A stretch of DNA of 64,000 nt from Pseudomonas sp. RC10 (GCF_038397775.1 NZ_CP151650.1:496001-560000), one strand, 5' to 3'; positions 26,230-35,994 are shown, numbered from the stretch's first letter. Notes: generated by a model from the sequence alone, not told the origin. Numbers and translations: made by a program.

Positions 26230-27150
26230 CTAACCCTGCTCCAGCCGATTCGAATACATCCGGCATTCCGCCAGCAACGCCAGCAGATTCGGGTCGCGCT
26301 CACGGGCTTTGAGGAACACCAACCCAATGTGCTGCTGCATGCGGTAACGCGCTTGCAGCGGTATCAGGCGCACGCGGTTTTCATAGACAGCTGCAATTCG
26401 CCCCGGCAGCAACGCGTACCCGACTCCTGAACTGACCATGCTCAGCAGCGTGAAGATGTCGTTCACTTGCATCGCCACCTTCGGCTCAAAACCCGCCTGT
26501 TCGAACACTCGCGTGCCGTCGCGGTGAGTGGCGAAGCCTTGGGTCAGGGTGATGAACGTCATTTCCCGCAGGTCAGCGAGGTCCACTTCCGCCTGTTGCG
26601 CAAACGGCGAATCAGCAGGGGTGGCGAGGAAAATGTCGTCGGAAAACAGCGGCAATTGCTCGCAATCCGGGTCGCTGACGCTTTCGTTCAGCGACACCAG
26701 AATCGCGTCCACTTCCATGTTCTTCAACTTGAAGAACAGGTCGATGTTCGATCCCAGAATCAGGTCGATATTCAGCTCGCTGCGGCGGAGCTTCAGGCCC
26801 ATGATCAGCTGCGGCACAGTCTTCACCGTTAACGAATACAGCGCGCCCAGCTTAAACCGCGCCGCCGAAAACCCTGCCGCCGCGCGCGTCTGTTCAACCG
26901 TGCTCAACACGTCCTGCACCAGCTTTTGCGCCCTTTCTTCCAGCACGTAGGCGCTTTCCAGCGGCGTCAGGTTGCGCCCCTCGTGTTTGAACAGCGGGCA
27001 GCGCAAGGCGTTTTCCAGCGAGTGAATTGCCCGGTGAACGCTGACGGTGCTGGTCTGCAACTCCGCAGCGGCGCGGGCTAGATTGCCGGTGCGCATGAAC
27101 GCCAGAAAAATCTCCAGCTTCTTGAGGGTCAGTTCTTCGTCGATCTGCAT
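26230..27150 (-). CDS. mdcR: LysR-type regulator of malonate decarboxylase
   Basis: A 306-residue LysR protein. The N-terminal winged helix (about residues 7-65) reads LKKLEIFLAFMRTGNLARAAAELQTSTVSVHRAIHSLENAL. The remaining residues form the periplasmic-binding-like effector domain (GALYSLTVKTVP, VGYALLPGRIAAVYENRVRLI). Its position next to mdc genes and the similarity to MdcR make it the malonate-responsive activator. It is convergent with mdcLM and separated from them by the IS. The start ATG 27150 (MQIDEELTL) is chosen over 27207. Confidence 0.88.
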   Translation of the reverse strand: MQIDEELTLKKLEIFLAFMRTGNLARAAAELQTSTVSVHRAIHSLENALRCPLFKHEGRNLTPLESAYVLEERAQKLVQDVLSTVEQTRAAAGFSAARFKLGALYSLTVKTVPQLIMGLKLRRSELNIDLILGSNIDLFFKLKNMEVDAILVSLNESVSDPDCEQLPLFSDDIFLATPADSPFAQQAEVDLADLREMTFITLTQGFATHRDGTRVFEQAGFEPKVAMQVNDIFTLLSMVSSGVGYALLPGRIAAVYENRVRLIPLQARYRMQQHIGLVFLKARERDPNLLALLAECRMYSNRLEQG

Positions 27151-27315
27151 CGTGGCGCTTCCAGACCTTTCTTGTTGTTCGAGCCGCTGATTGTGCCCAA
27201 CTGACACCCGACTGGCTGCATTAAATTCTCATTAACACTGACACATGCATTGCGCTTTTGGGTCATAAGCTGGAGCCTTGTCGAGTGTCGTACAACTGAG
27301 AGAGGTTTTTTGCGG

Positions 27316-27933
27316 ATGTACTACGGAGAGAAATTCAACGCCTGGACCCACCTGGTGGGTGCGGTGCTGGCGTCCATCGGTGCGGTCTGGTTGTTGGTGA
27401 TCGCAAGCCTTGCCGGTGATGTGTGGAAGATCGTCAGTGTCGCGGTCTATGGCGTGGCGCTGGTGATGTTGTACAGCGCGTCGACCGTTTATCACAGTGT
27501 TCGGGGGCGGGCGAAGGTGATCATGCAGAAGGTGGATCACTTTTCGATCTACCTGCTGATCGCGGGGAGTTACACGCCGTTTTGCCTGGTGACTTTGCGC
27601 GGGCCGTGGGGCTGGACGCTGTTCGGCATCGTTTGGGGGCTGGCGGTGATCGGCATCCTTCAGGAAATCAAACCCCGCTCAGAGGCGCGGGTCATGTCCA
27701 TCGTGATTTACGCGGTGATGGGCTGGATTGTGTTGGTGGCGGTGAAACCCCTGATGGCCGCGCTGGGTACGGCAGGGTTTACCTGGCTGGCGCTGGGCGG
27801 CGTGCTGTACACCGTGGGGATTATTTTCTTTGCCTACGACAAGCGCTTTCGGCATTGGCACGGCATCTGGCATCTGTTTGTGATTGCCGGGAGTTTGCTG
27901 CATTTTGTGGCGATCACGCGCTACGTGCTTTGA
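27316..27933 (+). CDS. trhA: TrhA/hemolysin III family membrane protein
   Basis: A 205-residue protein with seven hydrophobic segments. The family signatures are GEKFNAWTHLVGAVLA near the start, the histidine-containing YHSVRGRAKVIMQKVDHFSIYLLIAGSYTPF, and HGIWHLFVIAGSLLHF at the end. Members resemble adiponectin receptors (PAQR) and are linked in E. coli to membrane-energetics homeostasis; true haemolysin activity is doubtful. The ATG at 27316 follows GAGAGAGG. It is transcribed divergently from mdcR. Confidence 0.93.
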   Translation: MYYGEKFNAWTHLVGAVLASIGAVWLLVIASLAGDVWKIVSVAVYGVALVMLYSASTVYHSVRGRAKVIMQKVDHFSIYLLIAGSYTPFCLVTLRGPWGWTLFGIVWGLAVIGILQEIKPRSEARVMSIVIYAVMGWIVLVAVKPLMAALGTAGFTWLALGGVLYTVGIIFFAYDKRFRHWHGIWHLFVIAGSLLHFVAITRYVL

Positions 27934-27967
27934 GCGTCCGTATCCGGTCTCGCGGGCGGTCGCAAAT

Positions 27968-28059
27968 CTGTAGGAGCGAATTCATTCGCGAGAGGCGGGT
28001 ACATCCGACATGTTTTCATCGGATGTACTACTTTTTCGCGAATAAATTCGCTCCTACAG
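27968..28059. repeat. REP doublet, family C (inverted pair)
   Basis: Arms CTGTAGGAGCGAATTCATTC (from 27968) and its inverse ending at 28059, with minor differences (ATTCATTCGCGA versus ATTTATTCGCGAA). The spacer also contains an inverted ACATCCGA/TCGGATGT. It lies between the convergent trhA and rsmE genes, where it could serve as a bidirectional terminator. Confidence 0.9.
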
Positions 28060-28096
28060 GGTTGGGGGGCGGATGTCGGGTTTGACACCCGGCCCT

Positions 28097-28816
28097 TTAA
28101 AAATCCCCCCACAAATGCTGCGCCACGCTCAACGCGACGACTGGCGCGGTCTCGGTGCGCAGCACGCGCGGGCCGAGGCGGGCGGCGTGGAAACCGGCGT
28201 CTTGCGCCTGATCCACTTCCGCGTCGTTCAATCCCCCTTCCGGGCCGATCAGAAACGCCAGCGTGCCCGGCTTTTCATGACTTACCAGCGGTTCGGCCAC
28301 CGGGTGCAAGACCAGCTTCAGGTCGGCTTCGGTGTGCTTGAGCCAGTCGCTCAGGGTGACCGGCGGGTTGACCACCGGCACCACGGAACGCCCGCATTGC
28401 TCGCAAGCGCTGATCGCAATTTGTTGCCAGTGCGCCTGACGTTTCTCGGCGCGCTCATCCTTGAGGCGCACTTCACAGCGCTCGCTGACGATGGGGGTGA
28501 TCTGCGTGACGCCCAATTCGGTGGCTTTCTGAATCGCCCAATCCATGCGCTCGCCGCGAGACAGGCCTTGGCCTAGGTGAATCTGCAAGGTCGATTCGGC
28601 GAGGCCCGCGAAGCTTTCGGTCACCTGAACGCGGACCCGCTTCTTGCCGACTTCCACCAATGTGGCACGAAACTCCTGGCCTGAGCCGTCGAACAGTTGC
28701 ACCGCATCGCCCTCGGCCATGCGCAACACTCGGCCGATGTAATGGGCCTGGGCTTCGGGGAGTTCGTGCTCACCGATGCTCAGGGTGGCGTCGATGAAAA
28801 AGCGGGAGAGTCTCAT
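28097..28816 (-). CDS. rsmE: 16S rRNA m3U1498 methyltransferase
   Basis: A 239-residue SPOUT-class RNA methyltransferase that methylates N3 of U1498 in 16S rRNA. The N-terminal PUA-like part starts MRLSRFFIDATL and contains HYIGRVLRMAEGDAVQLFDGSG. The C-terminal knot motif is FLIGPEGGLNDAEVDQAQDAGF with LGPRVLRTETAPVVAL. The length is usual for the family. It follows bioA on the same strand with a REP doublet in between. Confidence 0.95.
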   Translation of the reverse strand: MRLSRFFIDATLSIGEHELPEAQAHYIGRVLRMAEGDAVQLFDGSGQEFRATLVEVGKKRVRVQVTESFAGLAESTLQIHLGQGLSRGERMDWAIQKATELGVTQITPIVSERCEVRLKDERAEKRQAHWQQIAISACEQCGRSVVPVVNPPVTLSDWLKHTEADLKLVLHPVAEPLVSHEKPGTLAFLIGPEGGLNDAEVDQAQDAGFHAARLGPRVLRTETAPVVALSVAQHLWGDF

Positions 28817-28854
28817 GGTTGTTTCTCTGTATTCGTTGAATGCAACGCTATCTT

Positions 28855-28944
28855 CTGTAGGAGTGAGCTTGCTCGCGATAGCGGAGTGTCAGTCAACATC
28901 AAGATGTCTGAAACGACGAATCGCGAGCAAGCTCACTCCTACAG
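28855..28944. repeat. REP doublet, family A (inverted pair)
   Basis: Inverted arms CTGTAGGAGTGAGCTTGCTC (from 28855) and its complement ending at 28944, about 26 bp each. It lies in the bioA-rsmE gap, within the presumed bioA 3' untranslated region. Confidence 0.92.
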
Positions 28945-28963
28945 AGTTATCCGCAGAAAAGCG

Positions 28964-30370
28964 TCAACCCGGATCACGAAAATCCGGATGGAAGTTCTCA
29001 CGCACCGCCACGCTGATGCTGCTGCGGGTCGCGATGTCGATGCCCTCGCTGGCAACTTCGGCGAGGAAGTCGATCTGTTCTGGCGTGATCACGTACGGCG
29101 GCAGGAAATACACCACGCTCCCCAGCGGTCGCAGCAGCGCGCCACGGGTCAGGGCGTGCTCGAAGACTTTCAGGCCGCGACGTTCCTGCCACGGATAGGC
29201 CGTTTTGGTGGCCTTGTCCTGCACCATCTCGATGGCGAGCGCCATCCCGGTCTGGCGTACTTCGGCGACGTTCGGGTGATCCACCAGGTGCGCCGTCGCG
29301 GTTTTCATGCGCTGGGCCAGCGCCTTGTTGTTCTCGATGACGTTGTCCTGCTCGAAGATGTCCAGCGTCGCCAGGGCTGCGGCGCAGGCCAGCGGGTTGC
29401 CGGTGTAGCTGTGCGAGTGCAGGAAGGCGCGCAGGGTCGGGTAGTCATCGTAAAACGCGCTGTAGACGTCATCGGTGGTCAGGCACGCTGCCAGCGGCAG
29501 GTAACCGCCGGTCAGGGCTTTTGACAGGCACAGGAAGTCCGGACGAATACCGGCTTGCTCACAGGCAAACATCGTCCCGGTGCGACCGAAACCTACCGCG
29601 ATCTCGTCATGAATCAGGTGCACGCCGTAGCGATCGCAGGCCTCACGCAGCAGCTTGAGGTAGATCGGGTCGTACATACGCATGCCGCCCGCGCCCTGGA
29701 TCAGCGGCTCGATGATCACTGCCGCGACGGTGTCATGGTTGTCCGCCAACGTCTGTTCCATCACCGCGAACATCGTGCGGGTGTGTTCTTCCCAGCTCAC
29801 GCCCTCAGGCCGGTGATAGCAGTCCGGGCTTGGCACCTTGATGGTGTCCAGCAGCAGCGCCTTGTAGGTTTCAGTGAACAGCGGCACATCGCCCACCGAC
29901 ATCGCGGCTACGGTTTCGCCGTGATAACTGTTGGTCAGGGTGACGTAGCGTTTCTTTTCCGGCTTGCCGCGATTGAGCCAGTAGTGAAAGCTCATTTTCA
30001 ACGCGACTTCGATGCAGGACGAGCCGTTGTCGGCGTAGAAGCAGCGGGTCAAGCCCTCGGGCGTCATGGCGACGAGGCGCTCGGAGAGCTCGATCACCGG
30101 CTGATGACTGAAACCGGCGAGGATCACGTGTTCCAGCTGGTCGACCTGATCCTTGATGCGCTGATTGATGCGCGGGTTGGCGTGGCCGAACACGTTGACC
30201 CACCACGAACTGACGGCGTCGAGGTAACGCTTGCCTTCGAAGTCTTCCAGCCACACCCCTTCACCCCGTTTGATCGGGATCAGCGGCAGGTTTTCATGGT
30301 CTTTCATCTGGGTGCAGGGGTGCCATAACACCTTGAGGTCGCGCTGCATCCAGTCGTTATTAAGGCCCAT
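28964..30370 (-). CDS. bioA: Adenosylmethionine-8-amino-7-oxononanoate aminotransferase
   Basis: BioA uses S-adenosylmethionine as amino donor to convert KAPA to DAPA in biotin synthesis. The 468-residue PLP enzyme has the catalytic Lys284 in FLCLSKALTGGYLPLA, the PLP aspartate region HLIHDEIAVGFGRTG and the BioA-type SSWWVNVFGH (about 54-63). The start MGLNNDWMQRDLKVLWHPCTQ is standard for the genus. No other bio genes are nearby, as in PAO1, where bioA also stands apart. Confidence 0.96.
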   Translation of the reverse strand: MGLNNDWMQRDLKVLWHPCTQMKDHENLPLIPIKRGEGVWLEDFEGKRYLDAVSSWWVNVFGHANPRINQRIKDQVDQLEHVILAGFSHQPVIELSERLVAMTPEGLTRCFYADNGSSCIEVALKMSFHYWLNRGKPEKKRYVTLTNSYHGETVAAMSVGDVPLFTETYKALLLDTIKVPSPDCYHRPEGVSWEEHTRTMFAVMEQTLADNHDTVAAVIIEPLIQGAGGMRMYDPIYLKLLREACDRYGVHLIHDEIAVGFGRTGTMFACEQAGIRPDFLCLSKALTGGYLPLAACLTTDDVYSAFYDDYPTLRAFLHSHSYTGNPLACAAALATLDIFEQDNVIENNKALAQRMKTATAHLVDHPNVAEVRQTGMALAIEMVQDKATKTAYPWQERRGLKVFEHALTRGALLRPLGSVVYFLPPYVITPEQIDFLAEVASEGIDIATRSSISVAVRENFHPDFRDPG

Positions 30371-30605
30371 CGGTCATCTCCAGCTGGCGGCTCGCACTCG
30401 GCGAGGCAAAACAATCGCGCAAGCCTATGCAATGCACGGCAACGGGACAACCTTTGATGCCTTCTTTTCTCGGATAGCTGACGCCAGAAATAACGCCGAC
30501 GGACATTGCTGGCGGGCCTCTCCCGGCTGGCGTATTCTTCGCGCTCTTTGAAGAATCGAGCGATAAAGCCCGACAATTCCTACGTTTTATTCCGGAGTTT
30601 GCTGA

Positions 30606-32384
30606 ATGCTTTCTGGTTGGCTGCGCGCCTGTGCGCTGGTGATGGTTGGGCTGGTCAGCGCTTCGGCGCTCGCTGTGGATAAACCCCATACGGCCATCGT
30701 GGTCGGTGGCGGTCTTGCAGGTCTGACGGCGGCCTACGAGCTGCAAAACAAAGGCTGGCAAGTCACGTTGCTGGAAGCCAAACCCACGGTCGGTGGTCGA
30801 TCTGGCTTGGCGGGCAGTGAGTGGATCGGCAATGCCAAGGCGCAGCCGGTGCTCAATCAGTACCTGGAGCGCTTCAAGCTCAGTCCTGTGCCTGCGCCAG
30901 AGTTCGTGCGCACGCCGGGTTATCTGATCGAAGGCGAGTATTTCTCCGCTGCCGATTTGGCCACCAAACAACCCGCGACTGCCGAAGCGATCAAGCGCTA
31001 CGAAGCGGCGCTGGACGACATGGCGCGCTCGATCACCGACCCTCTGAACCCGGCCGCCAACAGCACGCTGTTTGCGCTGGACCAGATCAACGTCGCCAAC
31101 TGGCTCGACCGTCTGGCCCTCCCGCCAACGGCTCGTCAATTGATCAATCAGCAGATTCGTACACGCTATGACGAGCCTTCGCGCCTGTCGTTGCTGTACT
31201 TCGCACAGCAGGCCCGGGTGAGTCGCGATATCGATGACCGCGACCGCCGTGCGGCCCGTCTGCCGGGTGGCAGTGCGGTGTTGGCCGAGGCGTTCGTCAA
31301 ACAGCTGAAAGTGATCAAGACCAACTCGCCGGTTTCGGCCATCAACCAGGACAAAGACGGCGTGACCGTCAAAGTCGGTTCGGTGGGTTACGAGGCGGAG
31401 TATGTGGTGCTTGCGGTGCCGCTGCGCGCATTGAGCAAAATCACATTGACCCCGGCGCTGGATGCTCAGCATCAGGGCGCGATCAAGAGCACCAACTACG
31501 GCTGGCATGACCAGATCATGCTCAAGTTCAAGACTCCGGTCTGGGACAGCAAGGCCCGCATGTCCGGCGAAATCTACAGCAACACCGGACTGGGCATGCT
31601 CTGGATCGAGCCTGCTTTGAAGGGCGGCGCCAATGCCGTGATCAATCTGTCTGGCGACAATGCGCGCATCATGCAGGCCTTCGGCGACAAACAGATGGTG
31701 GATCAGGTGCTGATCCGTCTGCACGCTTTCTACCCTCAGGCGCGCGGTGCATTCACCGGTTACGAAATCCGTCGCTCCAGCGTCGATCCTTCCACGGGCG
31801 GTGCCTACCTGGCATTCGGCCCTGGCCAGATCAGCAAGTACTGGCGTCTGTGGGAAAAGCCGTTGCAACGCGTAGCTTTTGCTGGCGAGCACACCGACAG
31901 CCTGTACCCGGGCACGTTGGAAGGCGCGCTGCGTACCGGTCAGCGTGCGGCCAGCCAAGTACAGGATCTGGCAGCCGGCAAATCGTTCGAACCTGTGAAA
32001 GTCGCCCCACCGAAGGCACCTGAGCCTGCGAAAGAAAGCAGCGGCGGCATCGGCGGCTTCTTCTCCAACATGTTCGGCGGTTCCAAACCAGAGCCGAAAC
32101 CGGCCGAAAAAGCGCCAGAGCCTGCTCCTGCGCCAGCCCCTGCCCCGGCTCCAGCGCCTGTCACGCCGCCGCCTGCGCCGGTGGTCGAGCCCGCCAAACC
32201 TGCCGAGCCTGCGAAAAAGGCTCCGGCGAAGAAAGAACCGGCTAAAAAGGAGCCTGCGAAAAAGGCCCCTGCGAAGCCAGCTTCCACCCACAAGGCACCT
32301 GCCAAAGCCGATGCCGCGAAGAAGGCCCCGGCCAAACCTGCCACCGACAAAACGGCAGCCCCGGCAACGGACAGCAAAAACTGA
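30606..32384 (+). CDS. Exported FAD-dependent amine-oxidase-like protein with Ala/Pro/Lys tail
   Basis: A 592-residue protein. It has a signal peptide (about 1-23, ending ASALA), an FAD-binding GGGLAGLTAAYEL (about 34-46) with VGGRSG, and an FAD C-terminal motif FAGEHTDSLYPGTLEGALRTG of the monoamine-oxidase/phytoene-desaturase group. After about residue 455 comes a 135-residue low-complexity tail with a Gly/Phe patch (GGIGGFFSNMFGG), an APAPAP run and KKAPAKKEPAKK repeats. The substrate is unknown. ATG 30606 has GGAG upstream. It is divergent from bioA; the 235-bp gap shows nothing beyond promoter space. Confidence 0.85.
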   Translation: MLSGWLRACALVMVGLVSASALAVDKPHTAIVVGGGLAGLTAAYELQNKGWQVTLLEAKPTVGGRSGLAGSEWIGNAKAQPVLNQYLERFKLSPVPAPEFVRTPGYLIEGEYFSAADLATKQPATAEAIKRYEAALDDMARSITDPLNPAANSTLFALDQINVANWLDRLALPPTARQLINQQIRTRYDEPSRLSLLYFAQQARVSRDIDDRDRRAARLPGGSAVLAEAFVKQLKVIKTNSPVSAINQDKDGVTVKVGSVGYEAEYVVLAVPLRALSKITLTPALDAQHQGAIKSTNYGWHDQIMLKFKTPVWDSKARMSGEIYSNTGLGMLWIEPALKGGANAVINLSGDNARIMQAFGDKQMVDQVLIRLHAFYPQARGAFTGYEIRRSSVDPSTGGAYLAFGPGQISKYWRLWEKPLQRVAFAGEHTDSLYPGTLEGALRTGQRAASQVQDLAAGKSFEPVKVAPPKAPEPAKESSGGIGGFFSNMFGGSKPEPKPAEKAPEPAPAPAPAPAPAPVTPPPAPVVEPAKPAEPAKKAPAKKEPAKKEPAKKAPAKPASTHKAPAKADAAKKAPAKPATDKTAAPATDSKN

Positions 32385-32409
32385 TCGTTGAGATGAGGCA
32401 ATGAGAAAG

Positions 32410-32436
32410 GCGCGGTTTGATACCGCGCTTTTTTTT
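32410..32436 (+). terminator. Rho-independent terminator of the FAD oxidoreductase gene
   Basis: GCGCGGT (32410-32416), 5-nt loop, ACCGCGC (32422-32428), followed by eight T residues. It starts 26 bp after the stop codon of the FAD oxidoreductase gene. Confidence 0.93.
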
Positions 32437-32476
32437 GCCCGCGAATAAAAGCGACGTCTAGAGTGTTGTACACCCG

Positions 32477-32608
32477 GTGGGCGCGAATTTATTCGCGAAG
32501 GCATGTGGGCGCGGAACGCGTAGGAGCCGGCTTGCTGGCGAAAGCGTCAGCCCGGACACCCCAATATTGGCTGAACCACCGCCTTCGCCAGCAAGCCGGC
32601 CCCTACAG
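32477..32608. repeat. Solo family C REP arm followed by a family B REP doublet
   Basis: A single family C-like arm (GGCGCGAATTTATTCGCGAA, near 32480-32499) is followed by an inverted pair of family B (from 32520, GTAGGAGCCGGCTTGCTGGC, to 32608). Together with the terminator they fill most of the 380-bp gap before the cytochrome b561 gene. The remaining 32610-32764 is AT-rich promoter-like sequence ending in AGGAAAGAAACC before the ATG at 32765. Confidence 0.87.
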
Positions 32609-32764
32609 GAATGAGGGATTCCATAACGTTCCGTTAATCCACCCAAAGGAAAAATACGACGACACGTTTCTATCGCATTCCTTGATATTTCAAAGCAGTA
32701 TTTTGCGCTTTCTTTCGATAGATAAACCGATAATCTTCCACTCAGCTTCTACAGGAAAGAAACC

Positions 32765-33316
32765 ATGCAGTTACGCAACTCTTCTTCTCGATATGGCTGG
32801 GTCAGCATCGTTTTGCATTGGGGTGTCGCGCTGACTGTGTTCGGGATGTTTGCCTTGGGTTTGTGGATGGTCGGTCTCGGCTACTACGACACTTGGCGTA
32901 AAGCGGGACCTGATCTGCACAAGAGCATCGGTATCACGCTGTTTCTCTTTATGCTGATCCGCGTGGTCTGGCGTCTCATCAGCCCGCCACCGCCGTCACC
33001 GCATAATCACAGCCAGTTCGTGCGTATCGCTGCCAAACTGGGGCACGCGTTCCTTTATCTGGACCTGTTCCTGGTGATGTTTGCCGGTTACCTGATCTCC
33101 ACCGCCGAAGGCGTCGGGATACCGGTGTTTGGATTGTTTGAAGTGCCTGCGCTGATCAGCGGACTGCCCGACCAGGCGGACGTGGCTGGCGAAGTGCACC
33201 TGTATCTGGCCTGGACGCTGGTGATTTTTGCGGGACTCCACGGGCTGGCCGCCTTGAAGCATCACTTCATTGATCGTGATGCCACGCTCATTCGCATGCT
33301 GGGCCGCAAGGCCTGA
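32765..33316 (+). CDS. Cytochrome b561 (CybB-type) membrane protein
   Basis: A 183-residue four-helix membrane cytochrome expected to shuttle electrons from quinol or superoxide in the inner membrane. Candidate haem-ligand histidines sit in IVLHWGVALTVFG (helix 1), DLHKSIGITLFLFMLIRVVWR (helix 2), and EVHLYLAWTLVIFAGLHGLAALKHHF (helix 4). It is 29 bp upstream of yceI, a common pair (cybB-yceI) in proteobacteria, so one operon is likely. Nothing unusual in composition. Confidence 0.92.
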   Translation: MQLRNSSSRYGWVSIVLHWGVALTVFGMFALGLWMVGLGYYDTWRKAGPDLHKSIGITLFLFMLIRVVWRLISPPPPSPHNHSQFVRIAAKLGHAFLYLDLFLVMFAGYLISTAEGVGIPVFGLFEVPALISGLPDQADVAGEVHLYLAWTLVIFAGLHGLAALKHHFIDRDATLIRMLGRKA

Positions 33317-33345
33317 ATTCGACTCACTAAACAGGAAGACGACGT

Positions 33346-33942
33346 ATGTTGAAAAAGACTTTTGCTGCACTGGCTCTGGGTACCGCTCTGCTGTCGGCCG
33401 GTCAGGTCATGGCGGCTGACTACACCATCGACAAAGAAGGCCAGCACGCCTTCATCGATTTCAAGATCAGCCACCTGGGCTACAGCTTCATCCACGGTAC
33501 GTTCAAGGACTGGAGCGGTAACTTCAGCTTTGACGCTGCCAAGCCTGAAGACAGCAAAATCAGCATCGACATCAAAACCGCCAGCGTTGACACCAACCAC
33601 GCTGAGCGTAACAAGCACATCAGCAGCAAGGACTTCCTGGACGTCGCGACCTACCCGGACGCCAAGTTCGTGTCCACCAGCGTCAAGTCGACTGGCAAGA
33701 ATGCTGACGGCAAAGACACAGCTGACGTAACTGGCGACCTGACCCTGCACGGCGTCACCAAGCCTGTCGTCATCAAGGCAACCTTCAACGGCGAAGGCAA
33801 GGATCCATGGGGCGGCTACCGTGCAGGCTTCAGCGGTACCACCACCATCAAGCGTTCTGATTTCGGCAAGATGATGGACCTGGGTCCACAGTCTGACACC
33901 GTCACCTTCGACATCTCGTTCGAAGGCGTCAAAGCCAAGTAA
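33346..33942 (+). CDS. YceI-family periplasmic lipid-binding protein
   Basis: A 198-residue secreted lipocalin-like protein. It has a signal peptide (1-24, ending VMAAD), then the YceI repeats [41 protein letters not shown] and [20 protein letters not shown]. The family binds isoprenoids such as polyprenyl quinones. The PAO1 homologue at the same locus is the secreted protease PasP, so an extracellular role is possible but unproven. The terminator at 33962 follows. Confidence 0.92.
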   Translation: MLKKTFAALALGTALLSAGQVMAADYTIDKEGQHAFIDFKISHLGYSFIHGTFKDWSGNFSFDAAKPEDSKISIDIKTASVDTNHAERNKHISSKDFLDVATYPDAKFVSTSVKSTGKNADGKDTADVTGDLTLHGVTKPVVIKATFNGEGKDPWGGYRAGFSGTTTIKRSDFGKMMDLGPQSDTVTFDISFEGVKAK

Positions 33943-33961
33943 AACGGGCTGCAGCACCGAA

Positions 33962-33988
33962 AACGCCGACCTCAGGGTCGGCGTTTTT
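33962..33988 (+). terminator. Rho-independent terminator after yceI
   Basis: AACGCCGACC, loop TCAG, GGTCGGCGTT and a run of T residues, 20 bp after the yceI stop. Confidence 0.93.
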
Positions 33989-34030
33989 GCTGGACCCCGC
34001 CTCCCACAGAGGCGACGTTCACGACAAATG

Positions 34031-34059
34031 AAAACGCCCCGAACCAGTCGGGGCGTTTT
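34031..34059 (-). terminator. Terminator of the RhlE2-type helicase (symmetrical, could act both ways)
   Basis: A perfect 12-bp stem AAAACGCCCCGA / TCGGGGCGTTTT with a 5-nt loop, 15 bp beyond the helicase stop. A and T runs on opposite sides make it suitable for both strands. Confidence 0.88.
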
Positions 34060-34074
34060 CATTACAGCCTGTGC

Positions 34075-35994
34075 TTAACCTTCGCGGTTGCGGGTCAGCA
34101 GGGCGGGTTTCTCACCCCGTGGGCGGCTCGGCAACTGGTCGAGCAGCTCGGCGGACGGGAAACGGTCGCTCTTGGACTCTTTGTGCATGATCTTCGGGCC
34201 GGGCTGGCCGTCACGAGGACCACGAACGGCCGGCTCCTGACGAGCAGGCTGTTGATCGTCGCGAGCCGGACGACGGTTGCGTGGTTGGTCTTCGCGACGG
34301 GCCTGGCCATCACGACCGGAACCGTTGCGCGGGCCACTGCGCTTGGCAGGCGCGCCTGCACCTGCGGCGGCACCTGTGCTGGCGCCGCCACCGGAACCAC
34401 TGCGAGGGCCGCTACGGCCCGGTGCCTGACCACGCGCTGCCGGAGCTGCGCCAGTGGCCGGGGCACCAGGACGACGGTTACGGCCCTGCTGGTTCTTGCC
34501 TTGATAAGGGCTCACGTAGTCAGCGCGGTTGCCGAAGTTGTCGACTTCGTCATCCAGAAACTCATCCGGTGCGCGGTCCGCACGAGGGGCTGGTGGCTGT
34601 TGTGCCGAACGCGCCTCGTTGGACGGCGTGCCCTGACGAGGCTTTTGCTGACGGGCTGGACGCGCCGGGCGTTCGCCCGAGGCTGCGGCGGCTGCCGGTT
34701 TTTCCTTGCCCTTGTCTTTGCCTTTGTCCTTGCGACCGCCACCACCACCGCCGCCGTTCGGACCGTCGCCACGCGGGCCACGAGCGTTGCGCGGGTTGCG
34801 CACGTCCGGACGCTCGCGAACTTCTGGCTTCTCGGCCTCGACGGCGTTGATGTCGAAGCCCATCAGATCACCGTCGGCGATCTTCTGCTTGGTCATGCGC
34901 TCGATGCTTTTCAGCAGCTTCTCTTCGTCCGGCGCCACGAGAGAGATCGCCTCACCGGTACGGCCTGCACGACCGGTACGGCCAATGCGGTGCACGTAGT
35001 CTTCGTCGACGTTCGGCAGTTCGAAGTTGACCACGTGAGGCAGTTGGTCGATGTCCAGACCCCGTGCCGCGATGTCAGTGGCAACCATGATGCGCACGGT
35101 GCCGGCCTTGAAATCGGCCAGCGCTTTGGTGCGGGCGTTCTGGCTCTTGTTGCCGTGAATCGCCACAGCGCTCAAGCCGTGTTTGTCCAGGTACTCGGCC
35201 AGACGGTTGGCGCCGTGCTTGGTACGGGTGAACACCAGTACCTGTTCCCACGCACCCTGAGTGATCAGGTGCGCCAGCAGCGAACGCTTATGGTTGGCGG
35301 GCAGGCGGAAAACGCGTTGTTCGATACGCTCGACCGTAGTGTTCGGCGGCGTGACTTCGATGCGTTCCGGGTTATGCAGCAGCTTGCCGGCCAGGGCGGT
35401 GATGTCGGCCGAGAAGGTAGCCGAGAACAGCAGGTTCTGGCGTTTTGCAGGCAAGCGGGCGAGGACTTTCTTCACATCGTGAACGAAGCCCATGTCGAGC
35501 ATGCGGTCGGCTTCGTCCAGCACGAGGATTTCGACGTGGGACAGATCGACGCTGCCTTGGCCAGCCAGGTCCAGCAGGCGACCCGGGCAGGCGACGAGGA
35601 CATCAACGCCACGGGCCATCGCCTGAACCTGCGGGTTCATGCCGACGCCGCCGAAGATGCAGGCGCTGACGAACTTGAGGTTCTTGGCGTAGATCTTGAA
35701 GCTGTCGTGAACTTGGGCCGCGAGTTCACGGGTTGGGGTCAGGACCAGTACGCGTGGTTGGCGCGGGCCGTGACGCTGGGATTTGTCCGGGTGGCCGGCG
35801 GGGAAGAGGCGCTCCAGAATCGGGAGGGCGAAACCGCCGGTTTTACCAGTACCTGTCTGAGCGGCGACCATCAGATCGCGGCCTTGCAACACGGCGGGAA
35901 TGGCCCGCTGTTGCACCGGAGTAGGCTGGGTATAGCCAGCAGCCTCGATGGCGCTGACTAAAGCCTCGGAGAGACCGAGGGAAGCAAAGGACAT
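34075..35994 (-). CDS. rhlE2: DEAD-box RNA helicase, RhlE2 type with long basic C-terminal extension
   Basis: A 639-residue helicase. It has a Q motif region ([13 protein letters not shown]), Walker [10 protein letters not shown] (residues 44-52), DEAD at 160-163, SAT at 191-193 and [13 protein letters not shown] in domain 2. After about residue 380 comes a 250-residue disordered, Arg/Gly/Pro-rich tail. In P. aeruginosa RhlE2 (same locus) such a tail drives RNA binding and link to RNase E. The start at 35994 ([13 protein letters not shown]) is the family start; the open frame continuing to 36240 is not supported. Confidence 0.9.
   Translation of the reverse strand: MSFASLGLSEALVSAIEAAGYTQPTPVQQRAIPAVLQGRDLMVAAQTGTGKTGGFALPILERLFPAGHPDKSQRHGPRQPRVLVLTPTRELAAQVHDSFKIYAKNLKFVSACIFGGVGMNPQVQAMARGVDVLVACPGRLLDLAGQGSVDLSHVEILVLDEADRMLDMGFVHDVKKVLARLPAKRQNLLFSATFSADITALAGKLLHNPERIEVTPPNTTVERIEQRVFRLPANHKRSLLAHLITQGAWEQVLVFTRTKHGANRLAEYLDKHGLSAVAIHGNKSQNARTKALADFKAGTVRIMVATDIAARGLDIDQLPHVVNFELPNVDEDYVHRIGRTGRAGRTGEAISLVAPDEEKLLKSIERMTKQKIADGDLMGFDINAVEAEKPEVRERPDVRNPRNARGPRGDGPNGGGGGGGRKDKGKDKGKEKPAAAAASGERPARPARQQKPRQGTPSNEARSAQQPPAPRADRAPDEFLDDEVDNFGNRADYVSPYQGKNQQGRNRRPGAPATGAAPAARGQAPGRSGPRSGSGGGASTGAAAGAGAPAKRSGPRNGSGRDGQARREDQPRNRRPARDDQQPARQEPAVRGPRDGQPGPKIMHKESKSDRFPSAELLDQLPSRPRGEKPALLTRNREG

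Noticed and set aside
27316..27933. Calling the hemolysin III protein a real haemolysin.
   Set aside because: The family name is historical. The sequence is a seven-helix PAQR-like membrane protein and no lytic motif is visible.
30360..32504. A roughly 700-codon open frame antisense to the FAD oxidoreductase.
   Set aside because: Composition is Arg/Gly-rich and random-looking, created by the GC-rich coding strand and its repeats. The plus-strand product has a signal peptide and FAD motifs.
34183..35961. Long plus-strand frame opposite the helicase gene.
   Set aside because: No recognisable domain. The minus strand encodes all DEAD-box motifs.
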